A stretch of 14,081 nucleotides of DNA from Candidatus Omnitrophota bacterium (GCA_020057645.1 JAGVFL010000142.1:1-14081); one strand, 5' to 3'; positions 1-7,083 are shown, counted from the stretch's first letter. The notes: generated by a model from the letters alone, not told the origin. A program made the numbers and translations.

Positions 1-2
1 GC

Positions 3-452
3 ATCCTGAAGGCTGTCAGAAAAGTCAACGAACACCAGAGGCAGATTTTTCTTAAGAAGATAGAAAAAGAAATCTGGATTATAAAGAATAAAACCATCGG
101 CGTTCTGGGACTCGCGTTTAAGCCGAATACAGATGACATGCGTTTTGCCCCTAGTGTGGATATAATAAATTCTTTGATTCACGCGGGCGCCAGGGTCAAG
201 GCCTATGACCCTCAGGCAATGGAAAAGGCAAAGGGCATTTTAAAAGACGTAACTTTTTGCAAAGACTCTTACGAAGCAGCTAATGCTAGCGACGCTCTTT
301 TAATACTTACGGAATGGAATGAGTTTAAGACCGTGAAACTTAGCCGCATAAAAAAGCTATTAAAGCATCCTCTCATAATAGACGGCAGAAATATATTTGA
401 CCCGGTAAAAATGCAAAAACTCGGCTTTAAATACATCTCCATCGGCCGCTAA
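3..452 (+). CDS. ugd: UDP-glucose 6-dehydrogenase, C-terminal part (5' truncated by window edge)
   Basis: The frame is open from base 3, so the gene begins upstream of the window; the ATG at 138 is internal. About 149 C-terminal residues are present. They contain the UDP-binding domain typical of the UDP-glucose/GDP-mannose dehydrogenase family: GVLGLAFKPNTDDMR, then a Rossmann-like stretch with AYDPQA, then LILTEWNEF and IIDGRNIFDP near the end. The family oxidises UDP-glucose to UDP-glucuronate with two NAD+ in the cytoplasm. The catalytic Cys and the NAD-binding domain lie outside the window. LTEWNEF and the NTDDMR form favour UDP-glucose dehydrogenase over the UDP-HexNAc type, which is present separately at 2806. 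A decarboxylase at 6157 could use its product to make UDP-xylose. The stop codon opens palindromic repeat A1. Confidence 0.9.
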   Translation: MLKAVRKVNEHQRQIFLKKIEKEIWIIKNKTIGVLGLAFKPNTDDMRFAPSVDIINSLIHAGARVKAYDPQAMEKAKGILKDVTFCKDSYEAANASDALLILTEWNEFKTVKLSRIKKLLKHPLIIDGRNIFDPVKMQKLGFKYISIGR

Positions 453-486
453 TGTTACACTCTGACAATGTCAAAGTGTAAACTTA
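450..486. repeat. Palindromic repeat A1
   Basis: This is an 18-nt inverted repeat around a single central base (468): arms 450-467 and 469-486, with three mismatched pairs. The inner arm TTACACTCTGACA (455-467) faces TGTCAAAGTGTAA (469-481) with one mismatch. The left arm begins exactly at the ugd stop codon TAA. It is the most degenerate of the three A copies (others at 960 and 2763) and fills most of the gap before the RmlC-like gene. Confidence 0.85.
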
Positions 487-505
487 CGTTACATAGAAAA
501 GGCAT

Positions 506-952
506 ATGATAAAAGACGTAGAGATTAAAAAACTTAAGATAATCCCTGACGATCGCGGCAGGCTCATGGAAATCCTCAGGTCTGACGAGCCTATTTTCGA
601 GAAATTCGGACAGGTCTACATGACTACCGCGTTTCCGGGCGTAGCCAAGGCGTGGCATTATCATAAATTGCAGGACGATCATTTTACGTGCATATCAGGC
701 GTGATGCGCCTGGCTTTATACGACAGCCGCGAGGATTCGCCTACGTATAAAGAAGTCAATGATTTTACAGTTTCTCTCGATAATCCTATACTCGTTAAAA
801 TACCAAAACTTGTATATCATGGTTTTAAATGCACTAGCGATAAAGAGGCCATGGTCATTAACGTCCCGACAATGCCTTATAATTACAAGACTCCGGACGA
901 ATACCGCTTGGACGCGTTTGACAATGATATACCGTATGATTGGAGCAAGTAA
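506..952 (+). CDS. rfbC: dTDP-4-dehydrorhamnose 3,5-epimerase-like cupin protein
   Basis: This 148-residue protein of the RmlC/dTDP-sugar epimerase cupin family probably epimerises C3 and/or C5 of a dTDP-4-keto-6-deoxyhexose. Visible family marks are DDRGRL (15-20), AKAWHYHKLQDDHF (47-60, the His-rich strand that holds the catalytic base region), IPKLVYHGF (99-107), and a C-terminal segment with YNYKTPDEYRLD and PYDW, like the E-x-x-I-x-W end of RmlC. It is shorter than classical RmlC (about 180 residues) and has WHYH where RmlC has RGLHYQ. Exact specificity (3,5- versus 3-epimerase, or an isomerase such as FdtA) is therefore open. The ATG at 506 follows a weak AAGG only 3 nt upstream. Its place directly before rmlA and rmlB supports a dTDP-sugar role. 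Confidence 0.78.
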   Translation: MIKDVEIKKLKIIPDDRGRLMEILRSDEPIFEKFGQVYMTTAFPGVAKAWHYHKLQDDHFTCISGVMRLALYDSREDSPTYKEVNDFTVSLDNPILVKIPKLVYHGFKCTSDKEAMVINVPTMPYNYKTPDEYRLDAFDNDIPYDWSK

Positions 953-959
953 TAATTCG

Positions 960-996
960 TTAGTTGACACTCTGACAATGTCAGAGTGTCAACTAA
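960..996. repeat. Palindromic repeat A2
   Basis: This is a perfect 18-bp inverted repeat around base 978: arms TTAGTTGACACTCTGACA (960-977) and its exact reverse complement (979-996). It shares the ACACTCTGACA core with A1 and A3. Compared with A3, its outer arm differs at three positions and all three changes are matched in the opposite arm. It lies between the RmlC-like gene and the rmlA ribosome binding site. Confidence 0.92.
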
Positions 997-1007
997 GCTG
1001 CGATAAT

Positions 1008-1014
1008 GAGGTGA
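1008..1014 (+). promoter_or_regulatory. Ribosome binding site of rfbA
   Basis: GAGGTGA lies 3 nt before the ATG at 1018 and fixes that start. It is one of the clearer Shine-Dalgarno sites in the operon and sits 11 nt after the A2 hairpin. Confidence 0.7.
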
Positions 1015-1017
1015 GAC

Positions 1018-1770
1018 ATGAAAGGTGTTATTTTAGCTGGAGGATTAGGTAAGCGTCTTGAGCCGCTTACGCGTATAACCAATAAGCATCTTTTGCCCGT
1101 ATACGGCAAACCCATGATATATTATCCGATCCAGGCCTTGGTGGACGCGGGTATAAAAGACATTCTCATAGTTACAGGCGGTAACCACGCGGGCGAGTTT
1201 TTACGCCTCCTGGGCAATGGCGCGGAATTCGGGCTCAAGGCCATAAATTATACCTACCAGAAGGGCGAAGGCGGCATTGCTGAAGCGCTCAAGCTAGCGG
1301 AACATTTTAGCGATAATGATAAAACTGTGGTCATCCTGGGAGATAACCTCATTGAAAAATCAATAAAGCGTTATGTCCGGGATTTTGCCAAACAGCCTAA
1401 AGGCGCGAAAATTTTACTAAAAAAAGTAGATGACCCTGAGAGATTCGGCGTGGCTGAAGTAAAAGGTAACCGCATAATTAAGATAGTGGAAAAACCAAAA
1501 CTTCCAAAATCAAATTACGCTGTTACGGGCATTTACATGTATGATAAAAAGGTCTTTGATATAGCCAAGGCCTTAAAACCTTCTAACAGGGGCGAACTTG
1601 AAATTACAGACGTGAATAACGAATATATAAAGCGCGGGGAAATGACATTCTCGATCCTTGACGGCTGGTGGTCTGATTGCGGGACGCACGAGGCTCTATT
1701 ACGCGCGAACAACCTGGTAGCAAAAGCAGAGACGTCATTGCGAGGCCGTAGGCCGAAGCAATCTCTATAG
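1018..1770 (+). CDS. rfbA: Glucose-1-phosphate thymidylyltransferase RmlA
   Basis: It makes dTDP-glucose from dTTP and glucose-1-phosphate, the entry step of dTDP-rhamnose and related 6-deoxy-sugars. Evidence from sequence: the nucleotidyltransferase signature GGLGKRLEPLT (8-18), LLPVYGKPMIYYP (25-37), QKGEGGIAEAL (81-91), LGDN (107-110, metal-binding Asp), EKP (158-160), GELEITDVN (192-200) and GWWSDCGT (216-223). At 250 residues it is of the shorter RmlA type and lacks the roughly 40-residue C-terminal extension of enterobacterial RmlA. The last 11 residues (240-250) and the stop codon are encoded by palindromic repeat D1; the native domain ends near residue 238. It lies between an RmlC-like gene and rmlB. 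Confidence 0.93.
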   Translation: MKGVILAGGLGKRLEPLTRITNKHLLPVYGKPMIYYPIQALVDAGIKDILIVTGGNHAGEFLRLLGNGAEFGLKAINYTYQKGEGGIAEALKLAEHFSDNDKTVVILGDNLIEKSIKRYVRDFAKQPKGAKILLKKVDDPERFGVAEVKGNRIIKIVEKPKLPKSNYAVTGIYMYDKKVFDIAKALKPSNRGELEITDVNNEYIKRGEMTFSILDGWWSDCGTHEALLRANNLVAKAETSLRGRRPKQSL

Positions 1771-1795
1771 ATTGCTTCGCTTCGCTCGCAATGAC
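1734..1795. repeat. Palindromic repeat D1, overlapping the 3' end of rfbA
   Basis: Outer arms GTCATTGCGAG (1734-1744) and CTCGCAATGAC (1785-1795) are exact reverse complements. Inner arms CGAAGCAATCT (1754-1764) and AGATTGCTTCG (1769-1779) close on a CTAT loop. The left half also carries GGCCGTAGGCC (1744-1754), which the right half lacks. The GTCATTGCGAG...CAATCT pattern resembles widespread bacterial palindromic elements, including the Rickettsia palindromic element type known to sit inside genes. Here it provides the last codons and stop of rfbA. Confidence 0.88.
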
Positions 1796-1799
1796 ATAT

Positions 1800-1805
1800 T
1801 ATAAT
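1800..1805 (+). promoter_or_regulatory. Possible -10 box for a leaderless rfbB transcript
   Basis: TATAAT lies 6 nt before the rfbB ATG, the same spacing as in the stronger promoter at 8702. No Shine-Dalgarno precedes this ATG. A convincing -35 is missing: 17 nt upstream is TCGCTT, inside repeat D1. The box may be a chance match in AT-rich sequence. Confidence 0.3.
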
Positions 1806-1811
1806 TAAATT

Positions 1812-2765
1812 ATGAAACTTTTAGTAACAGGCGGATGTGGGTTTATAGGCTCTAATTTTATAAAGCGCATGTTTAAAACACACCCTGCCTATAAAATTGT
1901 AAACCTGGATAAACTCACATACTGCGGGAATCCCGAGAATCTTAGAGATATTGAAAGAGATTTGCGCTACACTTTTATAAAAGGCGACATCTGCGATAGA
2001 AAGATTGTGGATAAGGCGATAAATGGTTGCGATGCAGTTATCAATTTCGCGGCAGAATCGCACGTGGACCGTTCCATAGAAGACGCGTCAGCTTTTATCC
2101 GCACAAATATCCATGGCGTGTACACGCTTTTGGAATCTGCCAAAAAACATAATATTAAGAGATTCATTCAAATCTCGACTGATGAGACCTACGGCAGTAT
2201 CAGAAAAGGTTCTTTTAAGGAAACCAGCCTTCTCCATCCTAATAGCCCGTATTCAGCTGCAAAGGCAGGAGGGGATCATCTGGCACTAGCATATTATACG
2301 ACATTTAAACTGCCTGTTATCGTGACTCGGAGCAGCAATAACTTCGGGCCATACCAGTATCCGGAAAAGGTCATCCCGCTTTTTATCACGAATCTATTGG
2401 CAAATAAAAAGGTCCCGCTTTACGGCGATGGCATGAATGTCCGGGACTGGCTGTATGTCTTTGATAATTGCTCGGCCATTGACCTTATTCTTCATAAAGG
2501 CAAGATAGGAGAGATATATAATATAGGCGGCAGTTTTGAAATCCCGAATATAGAACTTACAAAGATTATATTGAAATTTTTAGGCAAAACAGATAAAATG
2601 ATAAACTATGTTTCTGACAGGATGGGCCACGACAGGCGGTATTCCCTTGATTCCACTAAGGTCAGGAAGCTGGGCTGGAAACCGTCCAAAAGCTTTGATA
2701 CAGCCATAAAAGAAACAATAAACTGGTATAAGGCCAACACCACCTGGTGGCAAAAACTAAAATAA
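1812..2765 (+). CDS. rfbB: dTDP-glucose 4,6-dehydratase RmlB
   Basis: This short-chain dehydrogenase/reductase family enzyme converts dTDP-glucose to dTDP-4-keto-6-deoxyglucose using bound NAD+. Its 317 residues carry the NAD motif GGCGFIG (7-13), AAESHVDRSI (80-89), the catalytic STDETYG segment (122-128, T123-D124-E125), the YxxxK pair Y147/K151 in SPYSAAKAGGDH, RSSNNFGPYQYPEKVIP (173-189) and the substrate segment DRMGHDRRY (269-277). All expected residues are present. The usual DEVYG reads DETYG here. No Shine-Dalgarno is visible before the ATG; the region between repeat D1 and the start is very AT-rich. The stop codon TAA is the first three bases of repeat A3. Confidence 0.94.
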   Translation: MKLLVTGGCGFIGSNFIKRMFKTHPAYKIVNLDKLTYCGNPENLRDIERDLRYTFIKGDICDRKIVDKAINGCDAVINFAAESHVDRSIEDASAFIRTNIHGVYTLLESAKKHNIKRFIQISTDETYGSIRKGSFKETSLLHPNSPYSAAKAGGDHLALAYYTTFKLPVIVTRSSNNFGPYQYPEKVIPLFITNLLANKKVPLYGDGMNVRDWLYVFDNCSAIDLILHKGKIGEIYNIGGSFEIPNIELTKIILKFLGKTDKMINYVSDRMGHDRRYSLDSTKVRKLGWKPSKSFDTAIKETINWYKANTTWWQKLK

Positions 2766-2799
2766 GGTTACACTCTGACATTGTCAGAGTGTAACCTTA
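2763..2799. repeat. Palindromic repeat A3
   Basis: This is a perfect 18-bp inverted repeat around base 2781: arms TAAGGTTACACTCTGACA (2763-2780) and its exact reverse complement (2782-2799). The rfbB stop TAA is the first codon of the left arm, as in A1. It ends 6 nt before the ATG of the next gene, which has no visible Shine-Dalgarno of its own. Confidence 0.93.
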
Positions 2800-2805
2800 C
2801 AACAT

Positions 2806-4113
2806 ATGTTTAATGAGCTGAAGGCGAAAATTGAGAATAAAAAGGCGAATATCGGCATTATAGGCCAGGGTTATGTCGGCCTGCCACTGGCAGTGGAGTT
2901 CGCTAAGGCCGGCTTTAAGGTCACGGGCTTTGACACCGACGATAAAAAGGTCTCGAGCATCAATAAAGGTGTTTCTTATATCCTGGATGTGCCCGCGAAA
3001 GACGTAAAAGACCTTATAAATTCCGGCAAATTAAAAGCTACCACAGATACTAAGCTTCTTAATAAAATGGACGCTATCATTATCTGCGTTCCTACGCCTC
3101 TTCGTAAGACCAAAGAACCTGATATTTCTTATATACTTTCAGCGAGCGAGGCAATAGCCGATAATATTAGAAAAGGCCAGCTCATTATCTTAGAAAGCAC
3201 CACTTATCCCGGCACAACCGAAGAAATCATACTTCCTAAGTTAGAAAGCAGTTCTTTTAAAGTCGGCAAAGACTTCTTCCTGGCATTTTCTCCTGAGAGG
3301 GTGGACCCGGGCAATCTTAAGTATAAAACAAAAGATATTACTAAAATCGTGGGCGGCGTTACGCCTGAATGCACTGAGCTATCCAGGCTTTTATATTTCC
3401 AGGCGATAAAAGAGGTTGTCTCGGTTTCTTCCACCCGCTCGGCTGAGATGGTGAAGCTTCTTGAAAACACATTCCGCAGCGTCAATATAGCCATGGTCAA
3501 TGAACTCGCTCTCATGTGCCATAAAATGAACCTTGATGTCTGGGAGATCATCAATGCCGCGAAGACCAAACCATTCGGCTTCATGCCTTTTTACCCCGGC
3601 CCGGGAATAGGCGGGCACTGCATTCCTCTCGACCCATTATATTTATCCTGGAAAGCGAGACAGCATGGATTTGAGGCGAGGTTTATCGAGCTCGCGGATG
3701 AGATAAATTCTTCCATGCCGCATTATGTGGTGGATAAAATAACTTCTATTTTAAACGAGAAGAAAAAGCCCCTGAAGGGATCGAATATTTTAGTAATAGG
3801 CATAACATATAAAAAAGACATAAATGACGTCAGGGAATCGCCTGGCCTTGAAATCGTGGATTCCCTGATTAAAAAAGACGCTCATGTTCATTGTCATGAC
3901 CCGCTTGTATCCGGATTTGAACTGGACGGAGGGAAAAAGATTACCACTGTTAAACTTACAAAAGAAAGCATCTCTTCAAGCGATCTCGTTGTAATTATCA
4001 CTGACCACTCTGATATTGATTATAAATTTATCGTCGATAATGCGAAGCTGATTTTCGACACTCGTAACGCGTTGAAAAATTTTAAGACCGCGAAAAATAT
4101 AGTTAGATTATAA
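2806..4113 (+). CDS. wbpA: UDP-N-acetyl-hexosamine 6-dehydrogenase (WbpA/TviB type)
   Basis: This is a 435-residue nucleotide-sugar dehydrogenase of the WbpA/WecC/TviB branch, expected to oxidise UDP-GlcNAc (or UDP-ManNAc/GalNAc) to the uronic acid with NAD+. Evidence: NAD-binding GQGYVGLPLA (20-29), CVPTPL (94-99), the conserved FSPERVDPGN stretch, KLLENTFRSVNIAMVNELA (central helix), FYPGPGIGGHCIPLDP with catalytic C272, and a C-terminal UDP-binding domain starting with VIGITYKKDINDVRESP. FYPGPGIGGHCIPLDPLYLSW is the form seen in WbpA and TviB. The adjacent downstream epimerase repeats the tviB-tviC / wbpA-wbpP style pairing. The ATG at 2806 lacks a Shine-Dalgarno and lies 6 nt after the A3 hairpin. 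WecC-type ManNAc specificity is less likely but not excluded. Confidence 0.86.
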   Translation: MFNELKAKIENKKANIGIIGQGYVGLPLAVEFAKAGFKVTGFDTDDKKVSSINKGVSYILDVPAKDVKDLINSGKLKATTDTKLLNKMDAIIICVPTPLRKTKEPDISYILSASEAIADNIRKGQLIILESTTYPGTTEEIILPKLESSSFKVGKDFFLAFSPERVDPGNLKYKTKDITKIVGGVTPECTELSRLLYFQAIKEVVSVSSTRSAEMVKLLENTFRSVNIAMVNELALMCHKMNLDVWEIINAAKTKPFGFMPFYPGPGIGGHCIPLDPLYLSWKARQHGFEARFIELADEINSSMPHYVVDKITSILNEKKKPLKGSNILVIGITYKKDINDVRESPGLEIVDSLIKKDAHVHCHDPLVSGFELDGGKKITTVKLTKESISSSDLVVIITDHSDIDYKFIVDNAKLIFDTRNALKNFKTAKNIVRL

Positions 4114-4114
4114 T

Positions 4115-4139
4115 GGAGTAGCGAAGCGAAGCTTCGCGC
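4115..4139. repeat. Palindromic repeat C1
   Basis: Stem GCGAAGC (4121-4127), loop GAA, GCTTCGC (4131-4137), preceded by GGAGTA. It starts directly after the upstream stop, so the junction reads TAATGGAGTAGCG. The stem differs from C2 and C3 (GCGGAGC/GCTCCGC) by a compensated G-C to A-T change. There is no U tract after it, so it is not a classical intrinsic terminator. Confidence 0.85.
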
Positions 4140-4159
4140 AAAATTAAACAGGAGTTATC

Positions 4160-5089
4160 ATGAAATTTTTAGTAACCGGCGGAGCCGGCTTTATAGGCTC
4201 GCACATAGTGGATGCTTTAGTCGGAAACGGCGATAAGGTAAAAGTAATCGATGATTTTAGCTCCGGACAGATGGAAAACCTGTCAGGTGTTTTAAATAAA
4301 ATAGAGCTCATAAAAGGCGACATAAGAAATAAAGACATTGTCCGGCCTGCGATGGAAGGCGTAGATTATGTGCTTCACCAGGCAGCTTTAAGAAGCGTTC
4401 CAAAATCTCTCGCGAACCCGGAACTTTATAATGATGTCAATATTAACGGCACCTTGAATATTCTTACGCTAGCCAGAGACGCCAAGGTCAAAAGAGTAGT
4501 CATAGCTTCTTCAAGCTCTATCTATGGAGATATAGATAAGTTTCCGGAAAGGGAAGACTTTTTACCCCAGCTTATATCCCCATATGGCCTTACTAAGCTC
4601 GCGGCTGAGTATTATTCCAGGATTTTTTCCAAAATCTACGGTCTTGAGACAGTAAACCTCAGGTATTTCAATGTATTTGGCCCGCGCCAATCTCTTGAGA
4701 ATGAATACGCGGTAGTAATCCCTAAGTTTGTAACATGCATGCTCAGAGACCAGCAGCCGCCTATCCATGGCGACGGCAAGCAAACGCGCGATTTTACATA
4801 CGTAAGTAATATTGTCCATGCCAATATAAAATCAGCTATCACGCCCGGTATAAAATGCGAAGTTTTTAATATTGCCTGCGGCAAGGCTTACAGCGTCCTG
4901 GATATAGTTAAATATGTAAATAAAATTCTTGGTAAAAGCATTTTGCCAAAGTTCGGCCCAATAAGGCTAGGCGACGCCAAACATACGCTTGCGGATATCT
5001 CCCGGGCTAAAAAACTCATCGGCTTTAAACCTGAAATCGGCTTTGAAGAAGGGTTGAAGAAAACCATAGACTACTTTAAAACAAAATAA
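4160..5089 (+). CDS. UDP-HexNAc(A) 4-epimerase-like SDR protein (WbpP/TviC type)
   Basis: This 309-residue extended short-chain dehydrogenase/reductase has an N-terminal NAD motif GGAGFIG (7-13), DDFSSG (31-36), GDIRN (53-57), LHQAALRSVPKS (72-83), SSSSIYGD (117-124), the catalytic Y142/K146 in SPYGLTK, NLRYFNVFGPRQ (166-177) and GDGKQTRDFTYV (204-215). LHQAALxSVP and GDGxQxRDFTYV are typical of UDP-GlcNAc/UDP-GlcNAcA 4-epimerases such as WbpP and TviC. Position directly after the WbpA-type dehydrogenase suggests UDP-GalNAcA production, as in Vi antigen synthesis (inference). It is slightly shorter than WbpP (about 340 residues), so a UDP-glucose/galactose 4-epimerase role remains possible. 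AGGAG (4150-4154) 5 nt before the ATG supports the start. Confidence 0.78.
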   Translation: MKFLVTGGAGFIGSHIVDALVGNGDKVKVIDDFSSGQMENLSGVLNKIELIKGDIRNKDIVRPAMEGVDYVLHQAALRSVPKSLANPELYNDVNINGTLNILTLARDAKVKRVVIASSSSIYGDIDKFPEREDFLPQLISPYGLTKLAAEYYSRIFSKIYGLETVNLRYFNVFGPRQSLENEYAVVIPKFVTCMLRDQQPPIHGDGKQTRDFTYVSNIVHANIKSAITPGIKCEVFNIACGKAYSVLDIVKYVNKILGKSILPKFGPIRLGDAKHTLADISRAKKLIGFKPEIGFEEGLKKTIDYFKTK

Positions 5090-5091
5090 TA

Positions 5092-5126
5092 CACCTACGG
5101 GGTGGCCGCAGGCCTCCCCGTAGGTG
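5092..5126. repeat. Palindromic repeat B1
   Basis: Outer stem CACCTACGGGG (5092-5102) with CCCCGTAGGTG (5116-5126); inner stem GGCC-GCA-GGCC (5104-5114). It is followed by GTGAGGTTCA, shared with B2, which supplies the ribosome binding site of gmd. It begins 2 nt after the preceding stop codon. Confidence 0.92.
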
Positions 5127-5132
5127 GTGAGG
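5126..5132 (+). promoter_or_regulatory. Ribosome binding site of gmd carried by repeat B1
   Basis: GGTGAGG, with its first base in the right arm of B1, lies 5 nt before ATG 5138. It decides the start: the in-frame GTG at 5102 lies in the repeat's left arm and would add 12 residues that no dehydratase has. Confidence 0.7.
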
Positions 5133-5137
5133 TTCAT

Positions 5138-6142
5138 ATGAAAAAAGCTTTAATCACAGGTATCACTGGCCAGGATGGGGCGTATTTATCCAAACTGTTA
5201 GTAGATAAAGGCTATCAGGTCCACGGCATAGTGCGGCGCGTTGCATTGGAAGACCCTGACCACAGGCTTTGGAGGTTGAAACCTTTATTAAAGAAGATAA
5301 AACTTCACGCAGGCTCTTTAGAAAGCTACGCCAGCCTATTTAATATCGTCCAGAAGGTAAAACCTGACGAATGCTACCACCTGGCAGCGCAGAGCTTTGT
5401 GAGTTATTCATTTGAAGATGAGTTCTCTACGATCAATACCAATATCAACGGCACCCTCTTTATGCTTTCAGCCATAAAACACAGGGCTCCTAAATGTAAA
5501 TTTTATTTTGCCGCAAGTTCTGAAATGTTCGGGCATGTAAGGGAAATTCCGCAGACAGAAAATACACCATTCCATCCTCGCTCGCCGTATGGTATTTCTA
5601 AGGTAGCTGGTTTTGAGCTTACGCGCAATTACCGCGAGGCATATAACCTATTTGCTTGTAATGGCATACTTTTTAACCACGAATCTCCCATGAGAGGCTA
5701 TGAGTTTGTAACACGTAAGATCACTCTGGGCGCGGCGCGTATCAAGGCAGGCCTTGCTAATGAATTAAAACTTGGTAATCTGGATGCTAAGCGGGACTGG
5801 GGATTTGCCGGAGATTTTGTTGAGGCCATGTATCTTATGCTGCAGGAGAAAAAGCCCGATGACTATGTAATAGCTACAGGCGAAACCCATACAGTTAAAA
5901 AATTTGTCGAGTTAGCATTCGGTTACGCGGGGCTCGATTGGAAAAAATACGTGAAACAGGATAAAGAGCTTTTCAGGCCTGCTGAAGTAAATCAGCTCAT
6001 AGGAGACTACTCAAAAGCAAAACGCATTTTGGGCTGGAAGCCGAAAGTAAAATTCGAAGAGCTTGTAAAGATGATGGTAGAAGAAGATTTTAAGAGATTA
6101 AAAATCACTGCACCTACGGGGTGGCCGCAGGTCTCCCCGTAG
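5138..6142 (+). CDS. gmd: GDP-mannose 4,6-dehydratase
   Basis: It converts GDP-D-mannose to GDP-4-keto-6-deoxy-D-mannose, precursor of GDP-fucose, GDP-rhamnose or GDP-perosamine. Its 334 residues include [14 protein letters not shown] (4-17; NAD motif GITGQDG), VHGIVRR (28-34), [12 protein letters not shown] (81-92), AASSEMFG (125-132), the catalytic Y151/K155 in [24 protein letters not shown] (179-195), [19 protein letters not shown] (213-231) and a C-terminal [11 protein letters not shown] segment. GxTGQDG and FNHESPRRG are hallmarks of the family; Pro-Met-Arg replaces Pro-Arg-Arg here. Residues 325-334 and the stop codon are encoded by repeat B2; the native end is near residue 323. No Fcl or Rmd reductase is present in the window. 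Confidence 0.93.
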   Translation: MKKALITGITGQDGAYLSKLLVDKGYQVHGIVRRVALEDPDHRLWRLKPLLKKIKLHAGSLESYASLFNIVQKVKPDECYHLAAQSFVSYSFEDEFSTINTNINGTLFMLSAIKHRAPKCKFYFAASSEMFGHVREIPQTENTPFHPRSPYGISKVAGFELTRNYREAYNLFACNGILFNHESPMRGYEFVTRKITLGAARIKAGLANELKLGNLDAKRDWGFAGDFVEAMYLMLQEKKPDDYVIATGETHTVKKFVELAFGYAGLDWKKYVKQDKELFRPAEVNQLIGDYSKAKRILGWKPKVKFEELVKMMVEEDFKRLKITAPTGWPQVSP

Positions 6143-6145
6143 GTG
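6111..6145. repeat. Palindromic repeat B2, overlapping the 3' end of gmd
   Basis: Outer stem CACCTACGGGG (6111-6121) with CCCCGTAGGTG (6135-6145), identical to B1; inner GGCC-GCA-GGTC (6123-6133), which keeps pairing as RNA through a G-U. The last ten codons and the TAG stop of gmd (6140-6142) are inside it. It is followed by the same GTGAGGTTCA extension, which gives uxs its ribosome binding site. Confidence 0.92.
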
Positions 6146-6151
6146 GTGAGG
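6145..6151 (+). promoter_or_regulatory. Ribosome binding site of uxs carried by repeat B2
   Basis: GGTGAGG is 5 nt before ATG 6157, with the same geometry as at gmd. It sets the uxs start at 6157 instead of the in-frame GTG at 6121 inside the repeat. Confidence 0.7.
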
Positions 6152-6156
6152 TTCAC

Positions 6157-7083
6157 ATGAAAACAGTTTTAATCACCGGCGGAGCAGGATTTCTCGGCTC
6201 CCACCTATGCGATAGATTTTTGAAAGAAGGCTATAAGGTTATTTGTATGGACAACCTTATAACCGGAAGCCTTGCCAATATTGCTCATCTTGAATCCAAT
6301 CCAAACTTTAAATTCATAAAGCATAATGTATCTGAACATATAGATTTAAAAGACGAGGTTGATCTTGTCTTGCACTTCGCCTCGCCTGCGAGCCCTATTG
6401 ATTATCTGATGCATCCTATACCTACGCTGAAAGTCGGCTCTCTGGGTACGCATAATACGCTTGGCGTGGCAAAGGCTAAAAAGGCAAAATACCTCTTGGC
6501 CTCCACTTCCGAAGTGTACGGCGACCCTAAGGTCAATCCTCAGCCGGAATCTTATTATGGCAATGTAAACTGCGTCGGCCCGCGCGGAGTCTATGACGAG
6601 GCCAAGCGCTTTGCTGAGGCTATTACCATGGCTTACCATAAAGCTCATAGCCTTGATACCAGGATTGTCCGTATTTTTAATACCTACGGCCCCAGAATGC
6701 GTAAAAACGACGGCCGCGTCATACCGAATTTCATAACCCAGGCATTAAAGAATGAGCCTATCACTGTTTACGGCAAAGGCGATCAGACAAGAAGCCTTTG
6801 TTTTGTAACTGACCTTATAGAGGGCATTTTCCGCTTAAGCCAGTCTGATATCCATGATCCTGTAAACATTGGTAATCCGCATGAACTAAAAATCATAGGC
6901 CTGGCAAAGCTTATTATTAAACTTACTGGAAGTAAAAGTAAGATTATTTACAATCCTCTTCCCATAGATGATCCAAAGGTCCGTCAGCCTGATATCTCCA
7001 GGGCCGGGAAACTTCTAAACTGGTCGCCAAAAGTTGAATTGGAAAAAGGTTTAAAAGAAACTATCGAATGGTTCAAAAAATAA
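6157..7083 (+). CDS. uxs: UDP-glucuronate decarboxylase (UDP-xylose synthase)
   Basis: This 308-residue extended SDR is expected to oxidise and decarboxylate UDP-glucuronate to UDP-xylose. Sequence marks: NAD motif GGAGFLG (8-14), DNLITGS (32-38), [11 protein letters not shown] (73-83), STSEVYGDP (116-124), the catalytic Y146/K150 in the UXS signature [11 protein letters not shown] (141-151), [10 protein letters not shown] (172-181), DGRVIPNFI (185-193), [14 protein letters not shown] (208-221) and RQPDISRA (276-283). These follow the plant, animal and bacterial Uxs pattern closely. Ugd at the start of the window would provide its substrate. The stop overlaps the next start as TAATG (7081-7085), suggesting translational coupling to the Wzi-like gene. 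Confidence 0.9.
   Translation: MKTVLITGGAGFLGSHLCDRFLKEGYKVICMDNLITGSLANIAHLESNPNFKFIKHNVSEHIDLKDEVDLVLHFASPASPIDYLMHPIPTLKVGSLGTHNTLGVAKAKKAKYLLASTSEVYGDPKVNPQPESYYGNVNCVGPRGVYDEAKRFAEAITMAYHKAHSLDTRIVRIFNTYGPRMRKNDGRVIPNFITQALKNEPITVYGKGDQTRSLCFVTDLIEGIFRLSQSDIHDPVNIGNPHELKIIGLAKLIIKLTGSKSKIIYNPLPIDDPKVRQPDISRAGKLLNWSPKVELEKGLKETIEWFKK

Noticed and set aside
138..452. A complete small 104-residue gene starting at ATG 138
   Set aside because: The frame is open and homologous back to base 3; the ATG is an internal Met of the UDP-glucose dehydrogenase C-terminal domain.
3204..3584. 126-residue minus-strand reading frame opposite the WbpA-type gene
   Set aside because: It is a shadow of a well-conserved dehydrogenase, with no recognisable domain and no ribosome binding site; other minus-strand frames were rejected for the same reason.
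5102..5137. GTG start giving Gmd a 12-residue N-terminal extension (and the same at 6121 for Uxs)
   Set aside because: The extension is translated from repeat B and is nearly identical in front of two different enzymes; both proteins have their NAD motif right after the later ATG, which has a ribosome binding site.
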